The notes under the pieces: model-generated
Databases searched by the model: none
Seen by the model: the letters and a program-made list of their open reading frames with translations, nothing else
What the model was told of the DNA's origin: nothing
Translations under genes and position numbers: made by a program
Shown: positions 1 to 9,279 of the stretch, piece after piece
How the letters are laid out: each line of letters begins with the position of its first letter
How positions within the stretch are numbered: position 1 is the stretch's first letter
Origin: Russula earlei
Taxonomy: Eukaryota > Basidiomycota > Agaricomycetes > Russulales > Russulaceae
Reading direction: 5' to 3'
Length of the DNA stretch: 17,398 bases
NCBI GenBank assembly: GCA_025769875.1
Contig: JAGFNK010000967.1
Location: forward strand, 1-17,398

Positions 1-1790
1 GATGTCATTGATGAGGGGACTTGAGCTTGGCATGAAACACTCTGACCACCAAGTCAGGGAACTCATTAGGACTCTGCCCAGGGAGAAGAGCAGACTGGAC
101 CTCAGGCCATGAGGATTGGCAGTCATGGTGATGAAGAGGTCACCCCCACCATAGAAGTGGTTGATGGCCATGGCATCTTGCAGATGCTGCTGCATATTTC
201 TGGTGCTGCCAGAGAAGCTGGAGGGAAGGATGAATCTCTTGCCTAGTTGGTTCATGTCAACATCAACATTGGCAGCAACAGCATCTGTGTTGAACCAAAA
301 CCTGAACAGATCAAAGAAGATGAAGACCTTTATACAAGGTTCAAGATCCGCTTAGAGATGTTACATGTTAGACAGAACTTTAGCATATGCACTTATGGCA
401 ATAGGGTTATGCATACTATGCTATCTATCACAAGATGCAGCCTTATGCTGTGACTAGAACATTTCCACATCACGCATCACTGTGTGTGCGATATAGTGGA
501 CACCTATAGTCACCTCTTTTGGACCTTGGAACAGCCCTGCATCATAGAGATATAAATACCATACATGTAGACAAGTATACACATTGCTCTACACCCCAAT
601 ATCACTTGAGCATTAGCACAACCTCTAAGGTGGGTTGCTTGGCCTGTTATCTGTGCTCTATTCTGTGCAACAATCTGCTAGACCCTGATAGATCTCCACC
701 CTGAGCTGGCTTTGATTCAGCTTGATGAAGTTAGGGCAGTACTGCTCTGCAATGGCCCATGCCTCACAGACATACTCTTGGAAGAGCTTTCCAGAGAGGA
801 AGATGTGAGTGGAGTCAATGTTATGAGGGTGAATATGAAGGCGATGGCAATGAAACTGAGCTTAAGACACAGTTCTTTTGTTTTCATTCAGAGCAGGCCC
901 ATCTTCCACATTCTGATAGGGAATGTTTGGGAACCAACCAAGCTGGCCAGTGGGAAAAAGGAGAACATATCTCAAGGAGGGATAAAAGGGGTGTATATCA
1001 GAGATGTGCTGTAGGTGGCCCTCCCTAGGGAAGAGGATGATGTCCTGTGAGTGCTTGAGCTCATCCCCATCACCTGGAATGATGGCAGCAATCTCATTGA
1101 TGGCAGCCTGAGGGGAATTATAGCAATGCCTATCACATGTAGCATCAAAGTGAAGTGAGAGTGTGCAGTTTTGCTCTCTGGGAAGGTGGCAGATCAGCTC
1201 ATAAGCCTGCCTAAACTTCTGGACTGCAGCATAGGAATGATATGGCACATCCTGAAGAGTTTGCATGGTGTTTTGATTGAGTGCTGAGTTGGAGGGATGA
1301 GCCATGCACACATTTAGGGCCATGTCAGGGTCATAAATGTAGAGCTGTGCATAAGAAGGGGTAGCATCAGGCCTCTCTGTTGGCAAAAGAGACCCAATTC
1401 TGTGAATGAGCTCTCCATGCAGCTTGAAGACCCAAGGCCCTTGTCTTCCCTGATTCACAGAGTGATCCAGCTGTCTTCCCATGAGGTAAAGGCCAAAGCA
1501 TTGTTGTAGGAGCAAATATGAAGGCAAAATTATCTGGAAGTAGGATGTTGGCCAGTGAGGAGGTTGTAGAGCTCTGGAGGACATGGGTGAAGAGGAGGAA
1601 GGATGATCTTGCCATTCAAGCAGCACATGCCGAAGACGGGATTTGTTCTAGATGAGTGGGCAAGGCACTCATCCAGCCAATGGAGTGCATGGCAGAAAGA
1701 GCATGCGATGTTCAATCCTTGAAGGTTGTGAATTGTTAGGATTCTTGTGTTTTGCACTCTCATCTGCTTACCTATGCTCTGGTGACTCAT
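1..1790 (-). pseudogene. Decayed Helitron replicase/helicase, N-terminal part
   Basis: Helitron replicases initiate rolling-circle transposition. Read on the minus strand from the ATG at 1790, the protein has a cysteine-rich start (CSFCHALHW, then NPVFGMCCLNGKI and PPELYNLLTG). After a one-base frame change near 1550 it continues with FKLHGELIHRIGSLLP, YAQLYIYDPDMALN, EIAAIIPGDG and RYVLLFPTGQLGW. A TAA at about 862 interrupts it, then GKLFQEYVCEAWAIAEQY follows in the same frame. After a non-homologous gap (about 359-672) it resumes at about 300 with KRFILPSSFSG, DLFITMTANP and, after another one-base loss near 105, SALLPGQSPNEFPDLVVRVF. This order matches the Helitron-like N-terminal region of fungal Helitrons. 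The HUH replicase and helicase domains would lie left of position 1, so they cannot be judged. At least two frameshifts, one stop and one insertion make it a pseudogene. No Helitron 5' TC or 3' CTRR end is identifiable. Confidence 0.85.
359..672. mobile_element. Non-homologous insert inside the Helitron, possible solo LTR
   Basis: Helitron protein similarity stops on one side (after QGLAD, minus strand) and resumes on the other (before AVAANVDVDMNQLGKRF). The roughly 310 bases between are full of stops in all frames. The segment can be bounded by TGTTACA at 359 and TGCAACA ending at 672, an imperfect inverted terminal pair of the TG...CA type. It contains a TATA-like TATAAATA at 551-558. That is compatible with a short solo LTR, but the 5 bases on each side do not form a target-site duplication (agaga versus atctg), so the ends are approximate. 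It could also be local decay or another small insertion. Confidence 0.35.
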
Positions 1791-1908
1791 TTCTGTTTAC
1801 TCATATGCACTTATCCATCTAGCTTAGTGATCACTTACTGATCCGCTTACTGATTGATCGGTAATGGCTTACTCACTACTTACTGGTTGATGACAGATAC
1901 CAGGAAAG

Positions 1909-1930
1909 AATGACTCACGCATGAGTCATT
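1909..1930. repeat. Inverted repeat of two TGACTCA (bZIP-type) sites
   Basis: AATGACTCA (1909-1917) and TGAGTCATT (1922-1930) are perfect reverse complements separated by CGCA. Each arm contains TGACTCA, the known core recognised by Gcn4/AP-1-type bZIP factors. Another TGACTCA lies at 1783-1789, overlapping the Helitron start codon. Regulatory function is inference only. Confidence 0.5.
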
Positions 1931-2368
1931 TCTGACATTCTCAAATTGCACTTTACATATTTGGATACTACTGGTTCTCAGCTATGTGCACCTTAAGTTT
2001 TGTACAAATTGGATCAGTAGTTGTTGAGATATCATATAAATAGTCTGTGGTACTAAGAAGTCAAGCCTTACACTCGAATTACTCTTTTACAAGAAACAAT
2101 CATCTTGTCAATGTTCTAAACAAACTATAGTGATAACTCTAAGTGAAAGAGGCCCCTCTCTTCTCTTATATCTATTCTTCCTGAGATAATATCAAGGGAT
2201 TCAAAGTCTAGTGCTTGAACTAAATCAAGCAACTCCTTCACTAAGAGATGGTAATAAGATCAGTCAGATCTTAACATGAATGGCCCATGTGTGATCAAAA
2301 GGACAACATGCAATTGGCAAGGGCCAAGTAGGAGGCAGCATAACTTGGCCAATGTCAAGATGCTACAG

Positions 2369-2380
2369 TTTTTTTTTTTT
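2369..2380. repeat. T12 homopolymer
   Basis: Twelve consecutive T on the plus strand (A12 on minus). It lies about 30 bases downstream, on the minus strand, of the last proline-rich exon donor. It could be a relic of a retroposed poly-A tail or simple slippage. No target duplication was found around it. Confidence 0.6.
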
Positions 2381-2417
2381 AGCATGGATTTTGTCAACTT
2401 AAAGTTTTGAAACTTAC

Positions 2418-3012
2418 TGGTAAGGGACTCTCAGGATAAACATGAGGATGGAGATAAGGGGGAGGGGATGGGGCAGGGGATAGGGAAGGAGCAATGGCAA
2501 TAGGAGGAGCAGGAGCAGGAGGGAGAGGGAGGGCAGGAATAGGAATAGACACTTGTCTAACAGGAAATCTTGACATTGAAGAAGAGCTAGAAGGGATTTG
2601 GGCTATTGAATGGCTCTATGGTAAGAACAGTTAATCAAGGTAAACTGCAAATATATTTTAGATGATAGAAACATACAGAAGCAGGGACAGGATGACTTCT
2701 CCTCTGTGGAGGAGGAGGAAGGGCAGCCAGCTGAACAGCCAAGTGGGCAGGTAAATGATGGTACTGCCTATTATGATGTGAAAAAGGGAAAGGAGGGGTT
2801 AGGAGTAAGATCAGGAGCAACCACAGTGCCAGAGCCAGTTGCATGGACAGAAGCAGAAGGAGCAGCAGCAGAACTTGAGCCAGAGCCAGAGCCAGAGCCA
2901 AGTTGACTTACAGGAGGAGGGGGAGGAAGAGAAATTACAGGGGCCTGACCATGATGCTGTGGAGGAGTAGGCATTGGTTGAAGGGCAGCCAATTGAGCAG
3001 CCAAATGGTCTG
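2418..3012 (-). CDS. Candidate spliced gene fragment, proline-rich (three exons, incomplete)
   Basis: I do not recognise the product. On the minus strand three proline-rich stretches end at good donors. Exon A (about 3009-2912, DHLAAQLAAL then a PPPPP run) ends at GTAAGT (2911-2906). Exon B (about 2763-2677, AHLAVQLAALPPPPQRR) ends at GTATGT (2676-2671). Exon C (about 2615-2418, SRFPVRQVSIPIPALPLPP and more Pro/Ala/Ser) ends at GTAAGT (2417-2412). The A-B intron, about 148 bases, has CCTAAC, a long pyrimidine tract and AG. The B-C intron has TTAAC and CATAG. B and C are 87 and 198 bases, both multiples of three, and the donors of A, B and C all fall between codons. No start codon, first exon or last exon is identified. 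The peptide is low-complexity, probably disordered. It could be a host gene piece, a Helitron-captured fragment or a decayed gene. The gene model is inference. Confidence 0.4.
2877..2900. repeat. Tandem hexamer GAGCCA x4
   Basis: Four exact GAGCCA units in a row. Read as plus they would encode Glu-Pro dipeptides, as minus Gly-Ser dipeptides. In the proposed gene model the array falls inside the intron between exons A and B, so neither peptide reading need be real. Confidence 0.8.
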
Positions 3013-3525
3013 GTGTAAGGAAGATTATGGCTGGCCTTGAAATCACATGGAAAAATGCAATGCGACACAACATGAGACTGACCCCTCAGCTCCCTTTCAT
3101 CCCTTGCCACCTCCCTCTTGTTCCAGGCCATCCACTGACCGCACACCACAAGCCACCTTGTGTGTGACATCAAGACCTTGATCGCATTGCCCAGCCCTTG
3201 CCACCAACCATGTGTGCATGCCACACCTTCGCACACTAGACAGGTTCACATCCCAAGTCTTTCATCATAGCCTCAACCACCATCTCGACCAGTCTGGATT
3301 CTCTTTTATGCCTATCTCTCCCTTCCATGCCTTTCATCTCTAGTACCTTCTCTCCTGTATATAAACTGCTTAGCTGCAGAGTTCCAGAGACAGAGAATAA
3401 GACCCCTTCTTGCAACCCACTCCTCTCTACCTGTGAAAAACAAGAAGCATCACCAGTCGCGTGGACCAATTGCTCTACTCTCTCCCCCTCTCCTCTCTCT
3501 TTCCTTGGACCGGTCAGCCTTATGA
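3013..3525. other. Unassigned stretch with a TATA-like box
   Basis: No protein or RNA family is recognised. Pyrimidine-rich plus-strand sequence surrounds TATATAAA at 3358-3365, and a C/T-rich segment follows to about 3510, resembling a fungal core promoter and leader or an LTR U3/R segment. No second copy occurs in the window, and no convincing terminal TG...CA pair was found, so I do not call an LTR. Open frames here on both strands have no recognisable motifs. Confidence 0.4.
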
Positions 3526-3729
3526 TCTCACACATGCATCCCTGGACTCGCTACACTGGTAAGTGATAATATACTTGTCCTTGAAATCGAATTGGTTGCC
3601 TGGCAGGAGTCCTATGCCCTACAGGACTGCCAAATGTTTGACTGGCATGCTCAACTTGATGTGCAGCAGCCTGAGATTGTTGAGGAGATGTGGGAGGACT
3701 TTGAGACATGGTTTGAGGCTAATAGCTAA
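3526..3729 (+). pseudogene. Open coding-like fragment without start codon
   Basis: A 68-codon open stretch runs between TGA at 3523 and TAA at 3727. Its second half looks protein-like: ESYALQDCQMFDWHAQLDV followed by EIVEEMWEDFETWFEANS, acidic and amphipathic with several Trp. No ATG precedes this part except the internal Met in QMFDW. GTAAGT at about 3559-3564 could be a splice donor, and GCTAACAG at about 3725 looks like a branch and acceptor. It may be an exon of a host or element gene. I cannot name a family. Confidence 0.25.
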
Positions 3730-3808
3730 CAGGACATGTGAAAAAACATGTTGCAAAAAGGTTCAGCCATCATAAAACAGAGGAACTCACTTTGCAACAA
3801 ATAGAATG

Positions 3809-4265
3809 TGTTGTGATCTACCCCTCTTTCGGTTCATCCCTGAAACATTTCTTACTGCTCCCTACTTTTACCCTTGTTCCTTTGGTTACCGTTTCATCCC
3901 TTGATGCTGATGGTCTCTTATTGTTTCAGTTGTTTTGTTTCACCTATTGTTTGAGTTCCTTTTGCTACTGCTTAGTGCCATCTATTGTTCCGCATATGGT
4001 ACTGTACAGCCTCACTAGATACAGTATTTAAGCGCCTGTAGAAGCTGGGGAATTCCCCAAGCTTAGCTTTGTCCCATTTCCTGTCGCATCCCTTGCCCTG
4101 TACTCTCTCTCAATCACAACTCGCTTGTGCTGGCCTATACTCTGCTTGACCTGAGCACACCTCAGGGAACCCTTGTGTTCCTCTTCCTCCTCTGCCTCTC
4201 TCTCATCGTCCTCCCCTTCTGTGAAACCAGAAGATCGACTCTGTCTGTGGACTGAGTCATTGTCT
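3809..4265 (+). mobile_element. Probable diverged 5' LTR of Gypsy copy 1
   Basis: This block sits directly before the internal region of copy 1. Similarity between the two copies starts at 4266, aligned to 11262, the first base after the complete LTR of copy 2. The block starts at a TG (TGTTGTGATC), carries TATTTAAG at 4025-4032 and a near-perfect palindrome at 4042-4064, then a pyrimidine-rich U5-like tail. It does not align by eye with the LTR at 10771-11261, apart from the layout of TATA box plus hairpin and an AAGCTT at the hairpin. It does not end in CA. Its identity as an LTR and its left edge are therefore inferred from position and layout. Confidence 0.4.
4042..4064 (+). promoter_or_regulatory. 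Palindrome just downstream of the TATA box
   Basis: AAGCT, GGGGAATTCCCC, then A and AGCTT form a 22-nt palindrome with one unpaired A. It begins 17 bases after the start of TATTTAAG (4025). It occupies the same place as the hairpins at 10714-10735 and 10974-11002. Confidence 0.5.
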
Positions 4266-4272
4266 GACTCAG
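4252..4272. repeat. Inverted repeat across the LTR/internal junction
   Basis: CTGAGTCA (4252-4259) and TGACTCAG (4265-4272) are perfect reverse complements with a 5-base loop TTGTC. The right arm starts one base before the internal region that is shared with copy 2. Copy 2 has GTCGGTGACA here instead, so the repeat is specific to copy 1. Both arms contain the TGACTCA core. Confidence 0.5.
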
Positions 4273-4398
4273 CCTTGAGATGCTAAACCTTTGATCTGGT
4301 CTCCTTGAGCTGGCCCCACTGAACCCCTTGAACCAAGTCACAGGGACTTGGCCCCAATGGAATCTTGAGCTAATGCTCTTACGGCCGTGATGCTGTAA

Positions 4399-5956
4399 CA
4401 CAAGCTAAGCTTTCTTTACTCCATTCTGGAGTTCAACCTTGAACTACCGTCAAACCGTTGGGTCTGCATCCAACCCAGACTATCCCCAGACCTTCCTGAA
4501 CATGTTGTAGGAACTGCCCCTTGGGACAGCTTTCACACCTTCCTCTGTTATGTCACCACCAAAAACAATGAAGAACTACCAGTCGAATTTATCAACAATC
4601 GTTGGTTTGAACTACGACTTAGAAGAGGACAGCTCTACACTCACTGAGACCTAGAACTCCTCAGAAACAGCCTTGGATTAGGCTACTGGAGGGAAAACGA
4701 CCCTCTCTATGAACCACCTTCAGAAACAGAAGCCTCTTCTACAGAAGGCAACCCCCCTGAACCAGAAAACATTGTTGAAACTCAGACACCCTTTGAATCC
4801 CCTACATTAGAACCAGAGAACCTTCCTGAAAATCAGGAATTCATTGAATCCCCAGAACTCGAACCGCAGAACCCCCCCTGAACCTATTATGGCAGCCCAA
4901 CCCCAAGTCGCTGTACAACCACCCCAGGTCGCTGCTCAGGCCCCTCAGATGGCCGCCCAGGCCCCCCCAGTCATCGTTCCACCCCCTCAAGCAGCTGCCC
5001 CAGCGCCACAAGGCACTAATGGGTCCGTCAGCAGTAAAGAACCCATGGCCTTCACAGAGGAAAGGAACAAAACAAAACATTTTATCATGGAATTCAACTT
5101 ATACTGGGGCCTCAATGATGACAAGGCAGTAATGGTTTCCCCTTTTAAATGAACAATGCTGGCCCTCTCCTATATTCAAGGGGGAAAGGTCGAAGAATGG
5201 GTCAACTCACAGGCAACTGCACTCAGGGAAAAGGTGAACAGGGCCCAAAACCCCATCAACAGAATGAACAAAGCATTATGGAATGACTTTGTCACAGACT
5301 TTACGTTCAAATTCACCAACACTGTGGAAAAAGAAGATGCCCAAGCAGCTCTTGTCAAACATGTAATGAAGGACTCCCTTGATGATTACATCTCCACCTT
5401 TGAACAGCTTCTGAACAAAACAGGGTGGCCGGAGACGGACGTTATTGCCATTGAAAGCTTCAAAAATGGCCTAAAAGTCAGACTCTACCATGCAATCTTA
5501 AACAGAAATGTCTGGCCTACCACTCTTCAAGAATGGAAGGAGGAGGCCAGAAGACAGCATTGACGATTCATCACCATCAGAGAGAAACTTAAAGGGAAGA
5601 CTACACACTCCCCCTTGGAACACAAACCTCATCACCCTGACCAAATGCAAGTGGACGCCGTCAAGTCCAACTTTAAGAAACTTACTGAAGAAGAAAGGAA
5701 ACAATTGGCAAAAGAGGGGCGTTGCTTCCGTTGCCAAGAGAAAGGCCACCTCAGCCGGGAGTGCCCCAAAAACACTGCACCCACCACTTCCAAGGCACGC
5801 ACTACCGAACCAATTCCAGAACCACCCAAAAAGGAAGAAGCCTCCACTATGGTGGCCTGCATGAAGACGTTACCAGCAGAGGATAGAGCTAAACTTTGGG
5901 ACCTCATCCTCAAGGAGGATATTTTCTCTAGGCCAAGGTACAACAGTCGGTACTAA
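4399..5956 (+). pseudogene. gag: gag polyprotein, copy 1 (broken)
   Basis: Gag forms the retrotransposon particle and binds its RNA. The open frame from 4399 has no ATG near its start: YSILEFNLELP, later EELPVEFINNRWFELRLRRG, LGLGYWREND. An acidic Pro/Glu-rich region is followed by a Q/P/A-rich linker (about 4890-5030), a capsid-like retrotransposon gag region (NLYWGLNDDKAVMVSPFK, then SYIQGGKVEEWVNSQ, about 5090-5560) and one CCHC zinc knuckle, CFRCQEKGHLSREC, near 5723-5765. Lesions: TGA at 4645, a seventh C in the run 4872-4878 where copy 2 has six (frameshift), TGA at 5150 where copy 2 has CGA, and TGA at 5561, also present in copy 2. The frame ends at TAA 5954-5956, overlapping the start of the pol frame. 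The true start codon is unresolved. Confidence 0.85.
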
Positions 5957-8900
5957 GGCCCAAATAGATACCATTGCTCAGCATAAAGAAAACTCAATGA
6001 AAGTTCCCTTTATGATCACAACAAATGGAAAGACTGGCCAAGCGCTCCTAGACAGCAGAGCAACAGAAAACTTCATTAGCCAAGGAATTGTGGAAAAATT
6101 ACAAATTCCACTTCAAACCCTCAGAACCCCCAGACCCATCATCAATGTAGATGGCACCAGTAACCAAGGAGGAGCACTAATTCACTATGCTCATATGGCC
6201 ATATGCCATGGCCCTACCACACGACTTCTCACTTTCTATGTTACAAATTTGGGAGAAGATAGAATGATCCTCGGCTACCCCCTCCTAAAAGCAGTAAACC
6301 CCCTGGTCAACTGGAGCACTGGCCGCCTAAGAAATCACCTAGGGGTCCTTCTCACCCCCATACCCTTAGCCAAACCACCAAGAATATGGGTTGCACAAAT
6401 AAGGACAACCACCATTCCCCCTGAAAACTCACGACATCAGAAGGTCTTCTCAGAAGAAGCAGCCAAACGACTCCCACCCAGTCGAGAAGAACTCGACTTC
6501 AGAATCACCCTGAAACTGGATGCCCCCAAGTTCCTTGATTGTCAAACTTACCCACTCCCCCAGAATGAGAAACAAGAATTATCAAGACAGATACAAGAGG
6601 ACCTAGCCAAGGGTTTCATCAGAGATGGCATTTCAGATTTTGTGTCCCCTGTCTTCTTTGTTCAGAAGAAGGACGGCACCGCCCCAAGAATGGTAGTGGA
6701 CTACCAAAAGCTCAATAATGCCACTGTTCCAGATTATCATGCCCTACCAAACATGGAAGAACAACTACACTGCCTAAGGGGCAAAACCACCTTTAGCAAA
6801 TTTGATGTCAGAGCTGGCTACAATAACATCCTGATCCACCCAGAAGACCAACACAAGGGGGCCTTCAAAACTCAATTTGGCACATTCATCCCCATGGTAA
6901 TGGGCTTTGGCTTTACCAATGCACCAGCAGCCTTTCAATGAGCGATGAACCACACTCTCAGGTCCTGGCTCCTCAAATACCCAGAAAACACCTGCAATTA
7001 CCTAGACGACATAGCAATAGCCACAGGGTTGGAGAAGAACAACTACACCAACAAATCACACACGACTTCCTTGATCTTTTAGAAAGGGACTCTTATTTCC
7101 TAAAAGCATCCAAGTGTGCCTTTGAACAAAGGGAGATCAACTTCCTGGGCTTCCGAATCAACCAAGGAACCCTCAAGATCAACCCAGTCAAAACGGACGG
7201 CCTCAAAAACTGGCCAAGACCTCCCAATAACCTGAAACAAGTACAACAGATCATGGGCGCCCTCAATTACCAACGACCATTTATCTGAGATTTTGCTAAA
7301 ATAGCTTGCCCTATTTTTTCCATGACCAAGAAGGGAACCCCCTTCCTCTGGACCCCAGAAGCAACCTCAGCCCTAGAAACTCTGATATCGGCAGTCTGCG
7401 ATGACCCTGAACTTTACACTGCCAACCCCAATCTCCCATACAAATTAGAAACCAACGCATCACAATTCGCCACCGGAGCAATTCTATTTCAAAAGGACCC
7501 AAGAGGAAAAAGGAAAATGATTGGTAACATGTCGCACGCATTCAACAAAGCAGAAAGAAACTACCCAGTTTTGGATAGAGAGTTCCTAGCCTTGATCCTT
7601 GCACTCCAACACTGGTGATACCTATTGGTCGGAACAAGACACCCCATCAAGATTTTTACCAATCATGCCAACCTTGCCCACTACCGACTCCCCCACAAAA
7701 TCAATTGAAGAATTGCAGGTTACATTTCCACATTAGCAGATTACCGCTTCGAAATCCACCACAAACCTGGAACTTCCAATCGGGCAGATGCTCTCACACG
7801 ACGACCTGACCATAATGATGGATCAGGAGATAACCAAAACATCACGGCACTCCCTGATAAACTTTTCATTTGTACGCTTCATACAGAGGACCTCTATACC
7901 CAAGTCCTAACTGAACAAAGGAGCCGAAAGTTGGACCTCCTTATGTGGAAGGTCAAACACGGTCTTCAAGAAGAAGAAGGTGCACTGTTCAAAGATGGGA
8001 AATTGGTGGTACCATATCAAGAACCCCTCTTACAAAAAATCTTACACACCTACCACAACAGTATTCTTGGCGGACACACAGGAAATGCCCGAACCTTGTA
8101 CTCAATTCAAGAATCCTTCTGGTGACCCAAAATGGGCTATTTCATCCGAGACTACATTCGAGGTTGCGCCACCTGTCAGGCCAACAAATCCTCCATGCAC
8201 CCTACTTGTCCCCCAATTCATCCAATTCCTCCCAAATTCCAAAAACCATTTCAAACCATAGCAATTGACTGGATTGTTGATCTCCTGCTATCGGAAGGGA
8301 ACAACACCATCATGACCATCACCGACCATGACTCTACCAAAGTGGCAATATTCATACCATGCCACAAAGATATGGGAACCCTAGAAATGGCCAAATTATT
8401 TTTACGACATGCCTTCCCTTGGACTGGGGTCCCTTCAAAAATTATCTCTGATTGCGACTCCCACTTCACCTCTGATCTATTCAAAGAAGTTTCTAGAGTT
8501 CTGGAAATCTGAGTACTGCTTACCACCCTCAAACCGACAGACAATCAGAAAGAACTAACCAAACCCTGGAAATGTATCTCCGCATCTACACCGGAGAGAA
8601 ACAGGAAGAATGGGCACACTGGCTTCCTATAGCCCAGTACCATTTCAATGCTCACAAATCCACAACCATCAAATGAACCCCTTACGAGTTGCTCATCGGC
8701 TTTAACCCACAGGGACTCGGCACCCAGCTAAGGTCCGAGTTCCCAGGAATTCAAGAACGCCTCCAGGCTTTAAAAGATATGCGAGAATCGGCCCAAGAAG
8801 CAATGAAAAAGGCACAAAGCCACTGGGTCAAAGAAACCAAATTCAAAGGGTTCAAAGAAGGACAAAAGGTTTGGCTAGAAGGGACTAATTTAAAAACCCC

Positions 8901-9258
8901 CCATCAGTTTCAGAAGTTCCGCCCTAAACAGTTCGGACCTTTTGTCATCACTAAGAGAATTTCCCATGTTGTCTACCAACTCTGCCTTTCCCCTCAATGG
9001 AGCATCCACAATGTCTTCCATGCCTCCCTCCTATCACCCATCACTGAAATGACTGAACATGGTCCTAACTTTCCTGAACCCCCCTCTGACCTCCTCTCGG
9101 GAGAATACAAAGTTGAGAAGGTCACTGCCCAATGTTTCCATAGTAACTGACTCCAGTACAGAGTCTGGTGGAAAGGGTACTCTGTGGCAGAAGACACCTG
9201 GGAACCCCTCTCGAACCTTAAAAACGCCCAAGATGCCATTGCCACCTTTCATCTATAA
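5922..9258 (+). pseudogene. pol: pol polyprotein, copy 1: PR-RT-RH-IN-chromodomain (broken)
   Basis: The domains run in order. The protease active site reads DSRAT at about 6051, where copy 2 has DSGAT, so the catalytic Gly is lost. Reverse transcriptase has KFDVRAGYN (motif A) and YLDD at 6999-7010. RNase H reads KLETNAS where copy 2 has ELETDTS, so its first catalytic Asp appears lost. Integrase has an HHCC finger (HTYHNSILGGH...CATC), AIDWIVDL and SDCDSHFTS carrying the catalytic Asp residues, and QSERTNQ with the Glu. A chromodomain (YRVWWKGY, TWEPLSNLKNAQDAI) ends at TAA 9256-9258. TGA stops lie at 6939, 7286, 7616, 7706, 8123, 8674 and 9148. One base is missing near 7028. A 10-base deletion near 8508 changes frame. 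Chromodomains target integration to marked chromatin in known chromoviruses. Confidence 0.92.
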
Positions 9259-9279
9259 CAACCCACCAAGCTCCACACT

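Larger units (their letters stand above)
1791..2411. other. Intergenic stretch, no gene recognised
   Basis: No open frame here carries recognisable protein motifs. The left part has clustered short CTTACT/TGATC repeats (about 1832-1895). A 9-bp inverted repeat lies at 1909-1930, a TATA-like CATATAAATA at about 2032, and a run of 12 T at 2369-2380. It separates the Helitron start from the proline-rich exons on the same strand. Confidence 0.6.

Noticed and set aside
862..1014. Plus-strand open frames at 161-1028
   Set aside because: They are antisense shadows of the Helitron coding strand and have no recognisable motifs.
2706..2906. Plus-strand Glu/Pro-rich open frame ending in EPEPEPEP
   Set aside because: It is low-complexity translation of purine-rich repeats. 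The minus strand shows better coding and splice evidence.
3358..3365. TATA box at 3358 as a fourth LTR of the same group
   Set aside because: No matching terminal TG/CA pair, no strong hairpin at the expected distance and no second copy in the window.
8251..8544. Minus-strand open frames inside the Gypsy copies (for example 5632-5943, 8251-8544, 12470-12829)
   Set aside because: They are antisense shadows of gag and pol, occur in parallel in both copies and carry no motifs.
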